From a virus, in IMG/VR virus record IMGVR_UViG_3300042560_001734, positions 1 to 21,129 of that record: a stretch of DNA of 21,129 bases; one strand, 5' to 3'. The position numbers and the translations under genes were made by a program. Below are positions 1-8,068 of this stretch, in pieces (within the stretch, counting starts at the first letter, position 1; each line of letters opens with the position of its first letter). Below the pieces are notes generated by a model. It did no database searches. It was not told the origin of the DNA and saw only the letters and a list, made by a program, of their open reading frames with translations.

Positions 1-3000
1 CTGTCAACACCTTTAGGACTTATGTGTGTTATGAAGCCGTCAAGCAGTTCCGCCTCACTCTTGAATACTACCGTGTGTTGGTTGGTATCGCCGACAAAAT
101 TATGAAGCCCGTCTCGTGAACCACCCGGTAGCTTGTCATACATGTAAGGCTGTATGCCTGAGGTGTTGATGTCTTTGTTCGTGTAGCTGATAAGTTTTCC
201 GTCAGCATCATAGAACCCTATCTGCCATATCTGACCAGGGCCGCTGTTCAGCGAGGTAGTTTCTATATCGTATAGGACTATCTTGCCTTGTTTATACAGT
301 TCGATTGTCTCCGGATTAAACCACTCTGGTTTTTTCTCAAGCAACCATTTCAACACAGTTATATCGTAGCGGGCTTCATGTGCCTGTAGCCCTGCCACGC
401 CATGTGTTACGAAGAATCTTTGTATGTCTGCTTTTTCCACATCCGGAAGCTCGTCTACTATCTTATCGAGTGCCAGTTTTTTAAGCTGTCCTTGTGCTAC
501 GCTTTGTGTGCGAACACCCTCAAGCACTCTGTCCACATAAGCAGTACGGCTACGCAGTGCGAAATCTATAGGCGCTCTTGAGTCTGTCAGCAGTATGTCT
601 ATTATCTGTTGCCTGAAAGGTCTGGTTAATTCAGATGTTCTTATCTTGTAGAACAGATTTGCCACAAGCTCATGTCTGCGTACAGCCCCTCTGAATCTGT
701 CAAAGATCGTCCTGCCCTCGACAGCCTCTCCGGTCTTTGCTGCTTTCATGTTTAATGCGTCATCAATAAGCTTCAGTTTAAAGGCTGTGTCTGACGTAGG
801 GTCCTGTAGTTTTACAACAAAGTCCACTATGCGTTGATCGTAGATAATATTTTTAGACACGGTGTTCTTGGACAGCTGCGTTATGTACATGGCTGCATCA
901 TCCAATAGACTCTCCTTGGCAAAATTATTTATAGACATGTTTGCAAGATCTATCCATGTGTCCAAGTCTATCCCGACATCTTTCAAAGCTTCCTTGATGT
1001 CCTCGAATACATTTACATTGTACTCTTGTACAGACCTGTATGTCTTCATGTCACCCATTATTGCAGGCGAGGTTTTCTTCCATTTCTTTGTCCTGCCTGT
1101 GCCTCTACTCTGCAACGAAAATGAGTAGTGCATATCGTCAGTCTTGCTTACGCTTTCCTTATAAACCCTGCCACTGACAGGAACAACTATGTCTTCAAGT
1201 TCTGATTTAAACTTTAGCCATAGTGTCGGGTCTTTCACAGCGTTTGGATTTTGTAGAAACTCCAAGAACTCCTCTACTTTTACATTCACAGAATCTGTAA
1301 AGGTTACATTGTCCATTGAGAATTTTAAACCCATTATACCTGACTCTGTGGCATTTATGGCTTTTATAGCTGTTGCGTTTTTAATATGTTCAACGTACTC
1401 TTTCTGCAAGGCTACCTGCTCATGCGCCAGTGCATCCAGAATATTTGTCAGATAGTCTGTGTACTGATCGTAGTCTTTCATTATATGTGCTGTGAACTTA
1501 TCCGCACCAAGCTCGTCCATTTTTGTAACATCCCATAATTTGTGCGGAGCAAGAAACTTTTGTGCAACTAGAATCAGCTCACGCATGTTGTTGTAGAAAG
1601 TCTTATAGTTTTCCCCAACCATACGCCTCCAGCTTTTTGAGTCTACCTGACTTAGTCCTATAACAGTTTCCTCAACACCAGTGATTGCCGCAGATACTTT
1701 TTGCAGTGATAACTCTATGTATTCTTTTCTTATAAGATAAGCCTGCTCGCCTGCTTTTGTAGCTTCTGTTTCGGACACACCTAAAGGATTGGCGAGATCA
1801 GATGGGCTTACCCCTTTTTCATTCATGTACTTTGTGAATAGTTCTTTCACCCCAGCCTCGTAGGACTGCGCCTGTTTCAGCATATCCACTGTCTGATCGC
1901 CGATAGCATTCTCAAGCTCCAAATCCATTCTGTATTTGTTCATTATATTCAAACCAAGAACAGCCTCTTCCAACTCACGCTCACTCAGAGTTATGTTGGT
2001 CGCCTGCACCTGTTTCAGTTCTGCGGACAGGTCGTCTGCAATGTACTTCATCGCCTGCTCATATTTCTCTATTGGATTGGTGTTGTAAAAGATTTTGTCT
2101 GGAAGTCTGACCGTTCCTATAGCGCCCGCTTCATCAACGTTCTTTACAATAATATCCCAGACAGCTGCGGATGCGGTTTCATAAGCAAGGTCCACCTGGT
2201 CCCCAGCTGCAAGATTCAGATCTTTAACCTCACGATATATCTGGTGTAACAGATTGAACTTAGGACGTGCGCTATCCGGTATAACAGAGACTCCGTTATA
2301 CGTTTTTGTCGCAGCGTCATCCATGAAAACCAATACTTCATCTACAAGTTTATAGAACGCATTTTCGGTTGTGTCTTCTTTGAGTGTCAGATTTTTAAAC
2401 CCCGACAATCCGTAAGGAGCTTCCTCTATGATGTCCTGTATTTTTACAAAGGCATCTGCGAACTCCCTTACATCCTGTATGTTTGTCTTGCTGACAACAA
2501 GATCGCGATACTGTCTGAGGTTGTCTATGTGGGTGTGTATACGTTCAACGTCTACGTTGTGTGCCATCTGAACATACTCTTCAAAAGGTACTTTAAACTT
2601 TTCTATAAACAGACGGTCAAAAATCTCCACCGAGTTCTGAGGAGTTTTTGATTTTATAATTGTGTCCGCCACTTCTTGTATAAACTCCGGTTCAGATCTT
2701 GCCGTGAGCATGTACAAGGCTACTGCATCCGCACGTTGTGTGGTAGTCAACGTGTTGTTAGTCAGCTTGGATATGTTGTTGTCCATTATAGGTTTTATAA
2801 GCTCGACGTAATCTTTGGCGGTGGCGTTCGGAAACTGGTTAAGCGTCTGTGCAACTGTGTTCGTGAGAATATTATCCATATACTTGACAGACTTCTTGTA
2901 CCACTTTATCCCACGGTAAATTTCAGGGATGCCTGTTGTATACCATAAAGCTTTTAAAGGTAACGACGACACATTGTTCACACCGTCAACCATTTTATTC

Positions 3001-3836
3001 AACCCTTGAATGACGGGTATGCTCACACGCCCGGCTGCATTATAAGTATCTGCTATTGTTTTACCAAGCCCACCATCTACAGCTTTGTAGAAATCCAGTA
3101 TGTTGGTCTTGTCCTTGGCTACATTGTATCCGGCTTTAAGAGCGCTCTCTATATCTGTACCTTTGTATACATGTTTAGCGGCGGCTTTAGCCACAGCTTC
3201 TGCTACATCGTCGTCTGTGACAAAACTTTTAACAGCACTTTTTATTGTGCTTTTCAAAGTACTTGCACCTGCTTTTACCCCGGCTGATACACCTAAGGTC
3301 AGCCATGTTGTAGGATCCATTGCAACTTCTGACAGCATACTAAGTCCGAAGTCACCTGCGACATTGCCCGTGTCCACATAGTTTGAAGCATCAAACTGTT
3401 TCCGTGGACCGTCAAATCCTACAGCACTTTTTATAGAGTCCAAACCTTGCTGGTCAAACGCAAGGGCTTTTATTATATTGGCTCCTGTTATTGCGTCGAT
3501 GTCCTCTCCGACTGCATTAAGATTATTCAGTAGGGCTTTACCAAACCCAGCCCAGCCATAACCACTTTTAACTCCGCTGGCTATAGGCTCCCATGTCAGC
3601 TTCGTATACAAGTCCCATATTTCTGAAGGCAGTTCTGAGACAGGGGTTCTACCAAACACTGTGTTGGATATTATGTCCGCCATAGAGTTTGTCTGTGTGG
3701 TATCTGATATATCTATAACGTCTTTCTTCTTTTTTATTTTCGGCGTATAAATATACGGCGCACTTGGTGTGTACGCCGTACTTGAGAATGGATGTGCATC
3801 TTTATCAAATGGGTGTGGAGGTAGATACTTCTTCAT
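1..3836 (-). CDS. Giant virion/ejection-type protein with exonuclease motif, C-terminus outside window
   Basis: The frame is open without a stop from an ATG at 3836 to the left edge, giving at least 1278 residues. AAGGAG lies 5 bases before the start, and the previous gene ends 9 bases upstream. The N-terminus is Pro/Tyr-rich with a KIKKKK cluster. The next roughly 1100 residues look mostly alpha-helical, including an Ala-rich, possibly membrane-active stretch near DPTTWLTLG. Near the visible end comes IVLYDIETTSL (D1190, E1192) followed by IWQIGFYDADGKLI. This is the form of motif I of DEDD (DnaQ/RNase T-like) 3'-5' exonucleases. An HEARYD element (H1153, D1158) precedes it. Size and position at the end of the tail/lysis block suggest an internal virion protein ejected with DNA, or a polyvalent protein; that role is inferred. 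The remaining catalytic motifs would lie outside the window. I recognise no closer family. Confidence 0.8.
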   Translation of the reverse strand, partial: MKKYLPPHPFDKDAHPFSSTAYTPSAPYIYTPKIKKKKDVIDISDTTQTNSMADIISNTVFGRTPVSELPSEIWDLYTKLTWEPIASGVKSGYGWAGFGKALLNNLNAVGEDIDAITGANIIKALAFDQQGLDSIKSAVGFDGPRKQFDASNYVDTGNVAGDFGLSMLSEVAMDPTTWLTLGVSAGVKAGASTLKSTIKSAVKSFVTDDDVAEAVAKAAAKHVYKGTDIESALKAGYNVAKDKTNILDFYKAVDGGLGKTIADTYNAAGRVSIPVIQGLNKMVDGVNNVSSLPLKALWYTTGIPEIYRGIKWYKKSVKYMDNILTNTVAQTLNQFPNATAKDYVELIKPIMDNNISKLTNNTLTTTQRADAVALYMLTARSEPEFIQEVADTIIKSKTPQNSVEIFDRLFIEKFKVPFEEYVQMAHNVDVERIHTHIDNLRQYRDLVVSKTNIQDVREFADAFVKIQDIIEEAPYGLSGFKNLTLKEDTTENAFYKLVDEVLVFMDDAATKTYNGVSVIPDSARPKFNLLHQIYREVKDLNLAAGDQVDLAYETASAAVWDIIVKNVDEAGAIGTVRLPDKIFYNTNPIEKYEQAMKYIADDLSAELKQVQATNITLSERELEEAVLGLNIMNKYRMDLELENAIGDQTVDMLKQAQSYEAGVKELFTKYMNEKGVSPSDLANPLGVSETEATKAGEQAYLIRKEYIELSLQKVSAAITGVEETVIGLSQVDSKSWRRMVGENYKTFYNNMRELILVAQKFLAPHKLWDVTKMDELGADKFTAHIMKDYDQYTDYLTNILDALAHEQVALQKEYVEHIKNATAIKAINATESGIMGLKFSMDNVTFTDSVNVKVEEFLEFLQNPNAVKDPTLWLKFKSELEDIVVPVSGRVYKESVSKTDDMHYSFSLQSRGTGRTKKWKKTSPAIMGDMKTYRSVQEYNVNVFEDIKEALKDVGIDLDTWIDLANMSINNFAKESLLDDAAMYITQLSKNTVSKNIIYDQRIVDFVVKLQDPTSDTAFKLKLIDDALNMKAAKTGEAVEGRTIFDRFRGAVRRHELVANLFYKIRTSELTRPFRQQIIDILLTDSRAPIDFALRSRTAYVDRVLEGVRTQSVAQGQLKKLALDKIVDELPDVEKADIQRFFVTHGVAGLQAHEARYDITVLKWLLEKKPEWFNPETIELYKQGKIVLYDIETTSLNSGPGQIWQIGFYDADGKLISYTNKDINTSGIQPYMYDKLPGGSRDGLHNFVGDTNQHTVVFKSEAELLDGFITHISPKGVD

Positions 3837-3845
3837 AAGCTCTCC

Positions 3846-5123
3846 TTATCTAGCGTTACCTGAACCTATCGGTGGTGTCGGGGTCATTGTTCTTCGAGGA
3901 TCCCCGGTAGTAGGCTCTCCGAGTTTGGGTAGTGTATAGTCCGACGCTGTTACATTCGGCTTTGCTGTAGGTAATTCGAATCCAAGAGCGGCCCCGAAGT
4001 TTTGGTTGAAGCTTGCAACATCAGTAGGATTTGAGAAGTTATATTTCTTGTCTGTGATAGCCTGTAACAAACCAGCGTTGGCGCTGTATTTTGCTCCGTT
4101 TAATGCAGCATTTGCAGTAACTTCATTACCTAGGAAGTTTTTATTGGCTGCGTACATATAACTCTGAGCATTCAGATCAGCTGCACCAAGTGTTGCGTTG
4201 CCTGTGATACTGGCTGCGTTCTCATTATGTGCTCCGGTTATATCAGCCGACTTCACATTACCGTACGCATTGTTCGCAGATGCGGAACCTGCTGTGTTCG
4301 CCGCATTTACCTGAGCATCATAACCAAGTTTAGCCTGCTGTGTGCTGGCATCAACTGCATAGTTTGCAGAATCCGTAGCCATCAACTTTTCATTTGCGGA
4401 TTGACTTGCTGCGAATGCATCGGTTGAAGCCTTGGCGTTAAGCGAAGCAGCCTTGTCCTGCGCTGTCCTGATTCCTTGAAGCGCCTCAAGTCTTGTGTTT
4501 GCGAACGCCTGGTCGGCCTTGGCTCTTGTGTCCATGCCAGCCAGTGCCTGCATACCGGAAGAAGCTCCTGACATTACAGCGGAGTTTCTTTCTTTTTCAG
4601 CAGCTGCTCTAGCCAGTGCCATCTGCTGTGTGTATCCCTGGTCTGAGGAATTCAATACACCTTGTGCTGCATTGATTCCCTCTTTGCCTTGGATATTGGA
4701 TGCGCCTGTAAAGATATCCTTAATCTTGGCAGGATCGTAGTTATAGTTTCCGTACAGTGCGCCCAGAGAATCAGCACCTTTTAGTTTTGCATCCTTAATG
4801 TTGCCCAACCCTATTGTCTTACCCATAGTAACACCCGGCATACCGTAGTTGTTTAATGCACCACCACCGCTACCGACTGCATAGTCTGTGGTGGCTTTAG
4901 GTACAGTATTATCTACTATTGCAGGTTGTTTAACCAATCCTGCGTCAGGAATGGTTTGTTTTGCAGGTGTCTGATATAGTTTATTCAAAGGATTGTTTGT
5001 GTCAGTCTTTGGCGTGCCTAGTCTGTCAGCCAATGTATTCCCCGGAGGAGAGTAGTTAGCTGTACCAAATATATCAGACGTGACTTTTGGGATGGTTCGC
5101 CCAACTTGTTTTGCTACCGGCAT
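3846..5123 (-). CDS. Ala/Asn-rich putative internal virion (ejection) protein
   Basis: This encodes 425 residues. The start is set by GGGAGGT about 8 bases upstream, inside the end of the preceding gene. The first 130 residues are rich in Pro, Thr and Gly and probably disordered. From about residue 160 to 350 the protein is dominated by Ala, Asn, Ser and Gln in long helical or coiled-coil-like stretches, for example ALARAAAEKERNSAVMSG and repeated SANNAY/NENAAS patterns. The C-terminus is again Pro-rich. There is no signal peptide, membrane segment or enzyme motif. This composition, and the place directly before the giant protein, fit an inner-core or ejection protein of a podovirus (compare T7 gp14/gp15 or P22 gp7/gp20 by role only). 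The function is inferred from context; I know no specific homologue. Confidence 0.72.
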   Translation of the reverse strand: MPVAKQVGRTIPKVTSDIFGTANYSPPGNTLADRLGTPKTDTNNPLNKLYQTPAKQTIPDAGLVKQPAIVDNTVPKATTDYAVGSGGGALNNYGMPGVTMGKTIGLGNIKDAKLKGADSLGALYGNYNYDPAKIKDIFTGASNIQGKEGINAAQGVLNSSDQGYTQQMALARAAAEKERNSAVMSGASSGMQALAGMDTRAKADQAFANTRLEALQGIRTAQDKAASLNAKASTDAFAASQSANEKLMATDSANYAVDASTQQAKLGYDAQVNAANTAGSASANNAYGNVKSADITGAHNENAASITGNATLGAADLNAQSYMYAANKNFLGNEVTANAALNGAKYSANAGLLQAITDKKYNFSNPTDVASFNQNFGAALGFELPTAKPNVTASDYTLPKLGEPTTGDPRRTMTPTPPIGSGNAR

Positions 5124-5125
5124 AT

Positions 5126-5323
5126 CTATTTACCTCCCATACCCTTCATCATTTCGAGTGGGTTGCCTTGTGCAGGTGCAGCCTCAGGTGGCGCGCCCTG
5201 TTCTGGGAGTGCCTGGCTTATCAGCCTGCTGATAAACTCTTGAAGCTGTTCGGGTGTGAACATATACACGTCCTCACCCGCAGCGTTCTTACCAAGCTCT
5301 GGTTTAATTATCGACTGTGGCAT
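5126..5323 (-). CDS. Small Pro/Met-rich protein of unknown function
   Basis: This encodes 65 residues. GTAGGAGG lies 8 bases before the ATG, and the gene overlaps the 3' end of the holin-like gene by 20 bases. Its stop lies 2 bases before the next ATG, so it is translated within the late operon. The N-terminal half has a short helix with the sequence FTPEQLQEFISRLISQAL. The second half is Pro/Ala/Gln-rich and ends in Met/Gly/Lys residues. No membrane segment or known motif is visible. It could be a minor virion component or a chaperone for the following ejection proteins, but nothing in the sequence decides this. Confidence 0.65.
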   Translation of the reverse strand: MPQSIIKPELGKNAAGEDVYMFTPEQLQEFISRLISQALPEQGAPPEAAPAQGNPLEMMKGMGGK

Positions 5324-5603
5324 CTGTGTTGCCTCCTACGGTCTGAATCCGTTTGATAAAGTCCGACAGATAATTGGCGCCTCTGCTGAATATGATACCT
5401 GTGAGCACCAGACCTACGAAAGGAATCTGGAATGTGACCCCGAGTATCTCGAAGAGGTCTACTCCGGCAGCGATTGCAAGGAATACGGAAAGCACGATTG
5501 CTACAACCTGCTTCCAGTTGATTGTCTTGTTGAACACCAGCTTGAAGTATTCAACCAACGCCTCCACCGTGATGGCGAGCATAAGAATAATTAAAATGTT
5601 CAT
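5304..5603 (-). CDS. Putative holin
   Basis: This encodes 99 residues, nearly all hydrophobic up to residue 80. Membrane segments are likely at about 2-20, 32-50 and 58-76, followed by SRGANYLSDFIKRI and a polar tail. A basic hinge NKTINWKQ separates the first two segments. Small hydrophobic proteins with an SRGxNxxxD(F/L) element after the last membrane helix are familiar as holins of phages of Gram-positive bacteria. In that role it would open the inner membrane for the endolysin encoded two genes upstream. The start overlaps the stop of the preceding gene as ATGA and has AGGAGG 9 bases before it. The holin function rests on topology plus neighbours. Confidence 0.72.
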   Translation of the reverse strand: MNILIILMLAITVEALVEYFKLVFNKTINWKQVVAIVLSVFLAIAAGVDLFEILGVTFQIPFVGLVLTGIIFSRGANYLSDFIKRIQTVGGNTDATVDN

Positions 5604-5878
5604 GTTGATTTTCCTCCTATCGTTCTTCCGTGGTTCTGGTTGTGCTGTTGTAATAACAACTGCATGTCTGTACGTAATGAGTTATAATCCTCATGCTGTA
5701 ACTTCAGGGTTGCCTGTAACTCTGTTACAGTTTTTGTCAACTCCATTATGGAATTGTTAAGGAGAGCCTCCCGTGCACCTGCGTCACGGGCGGACTTCCA
5801 GCTTTTTGCTACAAATGTTATGAGTGTTATGAGTGATGTTGCTACTGACAGTGCTGTTAAAATCATCTCGTTAGACAT
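5600..5878 (-). CDS. Single-TM coiled-coil lysis-associated protein
   Basis: This encodes 92 residues from the ATG at 5878, chosen because AGGAGG lies 8 bases before it; a longer frame to 5911 has no such site and would overlap the endolysin. Residues about 4-22 (MILTALSVATSLITLITFV) form one membrane segment. A basic stretch follows, then a coiled coil from about 40 to 80 with heptad Leu/Ile/Met spacing. The tail is His/Gln/Gly-rich. N-in membrane anchors with a cytoplasmic coiled coil occur beside holins (second holin or holin regulator). It lies between endolysin and holin, with 11 bases to the former and an ATGA overlap to the latter. The family is not recognised; a lysis role is inferred from position. 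Confidence 0.65.
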   Translation of the reverse strand: MSNEMILTALSVATSLITLITFVAKSWKSARDAGAREALLNNSIMELTKTVTELQATLKLQHEDYNSLRTDMQLLLQQHNQNHGRTIGGKST

Positions 5879-5889
5879 GCCAAATCCTC

Positions 5890-6558
5890 CTACGCGAATA
5901 GCGCTTTCCAAGTGGTATCCCCGCAGGTACCGTCAACTTTAAGCTTCCTTGATTTTTGAAACGCCCTCAACTGTACGTCAGATCCAGGGCCGAACTTGCC
6001 ATCTAGTTTATACGGTCTTCCTTTGTTATCCTTGAGGTAGAAGCCTTTCTTCTGTAACAGTTTCTGCATGACTTCGCACGGATAGCTGTATCTGGGCCAT
6101 ATCTGTCTGCGCAGTGCAGGAGTGAACGTCGAAACCTTTGTGCTGTTCACTGCCGATGTCTGTCTCTTGAGACTGCCTGCAAGCGTACTGCCTATATGAA
6201 TCCATCCGGAGTCATACGAATACAGTATGATTGATGTTAGTCCCCTTGTCTCGAAGAACATTGCCAGCTCTTCCAGTGAAACCCTGGCTTTGTTGTACAC
6301 AGTTATGTCCAGTGCACGCCCTACCAGATGGTTTGAGTGTGGATCCCCTCCGACTTTTCTGTTGTGGGACTCGGTTCTGTAAGCGGAATTGATTATGATT
6401 TTAACATCATAGAAATCATTCGCTGCTTGAATCATGTCCGCCAACAGCTGATCCAGGAGGATTGTGTCAGTTCCATCCTTGCATTTGAAATCCTTTACCT
6501 TGTAGTCTTTGGTGAGTTGCTTCTCCCCATCTGAGTTTAAACTGTACGTCTTAACCAT
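5890..6558 (-). CDS. Endolysin: M15-type peptidase with C-terminal peptidoglycan-binding domain
   Basis: This encodes 222 residues. I start at 6558, where the ATG shares bases with the stop of the upstream gene (TAATG); the open frame upstream to 6624 lies inside that gene. The zinc peptidase domain spans roughly 5-130. SNHLVGRALD supplies the S-x-H...D pattern (H77, D84) and GWIHIG the third ligand H121, with D116 as the likely catalytic acid. SAYRTESHNRKVGGDPH before it is typical of M15_3/VanY-like carboxypeptidases and L-Ala-D-Glu-type endolysins. Residues 155-222 fit a PG_binding_1 domain (LLQKKGFYL...DGKFGPGSDVQLRAFQ...KVDGTCGDTTWKAL). There is no signal peptide, so export depends on the adjacent holin. 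The exact cleavage site in peptidoglycan cannot be read from sequence. Confidence 0.93.
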   Translation of the reverse strand: MVKTYSLNSDGEKQLTKDYKVKDFKCKDGTDTILLDQLLADMIQAANDFYDVKIIINSAYRTESHNRKVGGDPHSNHLVGRALDITVYNKARVSLEELAMFFETRGLTSIILYSYDSGWIHIGSTLAGSLKRQTSAVNSTKVSTFTPALRRQIWPRYSYPCEVMQKLLQKKGFYLKDNKGRPYKLDGKFGPGSDVQLRAFQKSRKLKVDGTCGDTTWKALFA

Positions 6559-7517
6559 TACTTGATACCTACCTTCCATGAATCTGTGCCTATTCTGGCA
6601 CGTACTTCTGTTGCCGGTTTCCATGTGTTGACGCCTGTACGGACATATAGTTGTCCTGACCTCCAGTCATCATCATCTACTCTTACGTAGATTATATCAG
6701 TAACCGCTGTTCTTTGCAAGGATACAGTTGATGATGTGGTACTTTCAAGACCGTATATGTTTACAGCAGTTACCCTGTAGCTGCGTGTCTCACCGGACAG
6801 CACTGCGTCTGTAGGAATTACGTAACTCAGTCCTGTGGTTTCTGCCTGTAGTCCCCATGTCCCGCCGTTCTTACTCATGTATATCTTATACTTGGATATG
6901 TTCGGCAGGTATGTGGTGGGTCTTACCCATGTCAGGTCTGTGTTCGCAGGTATGGTTGCACCGGGGAACTGTAGTGTGGCAGTGACTCCGTCTCTACGTA
7001 GAGTCTGAGGAGCACTGCTAACTGTCGCACTTTGGAATGTGTGTGCAGCGGATACGGCTTGGGCATACCCCCACGATATAGGATCCCGTCTGGTGTCTGT
7101 ATCCATGTCTGCGATATACAATGAACAGTTCTTTGAACCGACAAGCGTGCTGTATGGTATGCCATAGAAGTCCAGCTTGTAGTAGTATGTGCTGTTGTAT
7201 GTGAAGTTGTCATCATTCATCGTCTTACGTTTGACAGCAAACTCAGCAGTGCCTTTGCTTATATCGTAGTAGTCACCGCCTGGATTCTTTCTCTGCATCC
7301 AGTGTGAGTACCCCTCCTTATACGATAGCGCACCAAACACAAGCTTCAGATACTTGCCTCTGTCTGTTGCATCGTATGTGTACGCACCGGTCACTATCTT
7401 GAACTCGATTGACACGTCATATCCCACCGATGAATTACGCACAGCGGTGGCAAACTTTGTCAGCATTAGATAGGTGGATGTGCTACTGTCTGAGTAGTAC
7501 TTGGTGTTTAATAACAT
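6558..7517 (-). CDS. Tail appendage protein with fibronectin type III domain
   Basis: This encodes 319 residues. GGAGGG lies a few bases before the ATG, and the stop overlaps the endolysin start. Residues 1-160 look beta-rich with many Tyr, Ser and Thr. About 165-270 reads as an FN3-like sandwich: LTWVRPTTY..., KYKIYMSKNGGTW, then RSYRVTAVNIYGLES, the usual G/F-strand signature. The last 45 residues hold a short repeated W/V pattern (LYVRTGVNTWKPA, ARIGTDSWKVG). FN3 domains are common in exposed phage tail proteins, where they are thought to bind carbohydrate weakly. Its place between tail fibre-like genes and the endolysin suggests an exposed tail-tip or spike component. No enzymatic motif is seen. 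Confidence 0.78.
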   Translation of the reverse strand: MLLNTKYYSDSSTSTYLMLTKFATAVRNSSVGYDVSIEFKIVTGAYTYDATDRGKYLKLVFGALSYKEGYSHWMQRKNPGGDYYDISKGTAEFAVKRKTMNDDNFTYNSTYYYKLDFYGIPYSTLVGSKNCSLYIADMDTDTRRDPISWGYAQAVSAAHTFQSATVSSAPQTLRRDGVTATLQFPGATIPANTDLTWVRPTTYLPNISKYKIYMSKNGGTWGLQAETTGLSYVIPTDAVLSGETRSYRVTAVNIYGLESTTSSTVSLQRTAVTDIIYVRVDDDDWRSGQLYVRTGVNTWKPATEVRARIGTDSWKVGIK

Positions 7518-7528
7518 ATACCCTCCTA

Positions 7529-8062
7529 TTATGTGTACTTGACGTACAAGTCCCCGTTCTTTGCAAGGTACCCTACCTTACCAATGAACACTGTATCATT
7601 TACGGCTTCTGTACCATACGCAGTAGTAGTCTTCCTGTCCAGTATTGCGATGTACGTATCGGTCAGATGTCTGCTTGCAGCAGTGGCTGCCATATCTTCA
7701 AGGTCTGTGAGTATAGTGGGTTTGTTTTTGATGTAGTCTGCTTCCGTATCGACAGCTTCGTTCCAGTCAGACTGTACACCGGCAGGTCTGGCGTTCAGCA
7801 GGACAATCTCGTCCTGTATGTCTGACAGTGTTTCACTCAGATCTTCCACGGTTGCCATAGGTATCGTGCCTTGTACTATCAAGTCCAAGGCGTCTGCCGC
7901 AACAGACGCAACCATATCCTCATATGCCGTGCTGAGTACAGTTATCTGTGCGTGTGCAAGATTGCTGGCGTCAATGAGTTTCTTGAACTCAGTCTCCCAG
8001 TGTGTCTTGCTCACTATGTCGTTGGTCGGTTCTGTGTAGGTCAGGGTTACAGGATTCCACAT
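7529..8062 (-). CDS. Short tail fibre / appendage protein
   Basis: This encodes 177 residues. GAGGT lies 9 bases before the ATG, and the stop of the 769-aa gene is only 6 bases upstream. Residues 18-95 form alternating helices. VQSDWNEAVDTEADYIKNKPTI at about 98-119 matches the recurrent DWN...YIxNKP element found in many phage tail fibre and receptor-binding proteins, where it marks the boundary between shaft segments. The C-terminal 45 residues end in a short beta-rich stretch (VGYLAKNGDLYVKYT). It probably forms a trimeric appendage attached to the tail together with the downstream FN3 protein. The receptor cannot be inferred. Confidence 0.75.
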   Translation of the reverse strand: MWNPVTLTYTEPTNDIVSKTHWETEFKKLIDASNLAHAQITVLSTAYEDMVASVAADALDLIVQGTIPMATVEDLSETLSDIQDEIVLLNARPAGVQSDWNEAVDTEADYIKNKPTILTDLEDMAATAASRHLTDTYIAILDRKTTTAYGTEAVNDTVFIGKVGYLAKNGDLYVKYT

Positions 8063-8068
8063 AATTGT

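Noticed and set aside
862-3381. Several plus-strand frames of 80-90 codons within the first 3.4 kb
   Set aside because: All lie opposite the uninterrupted minus-strand frame of the giant protein and have no start signals.
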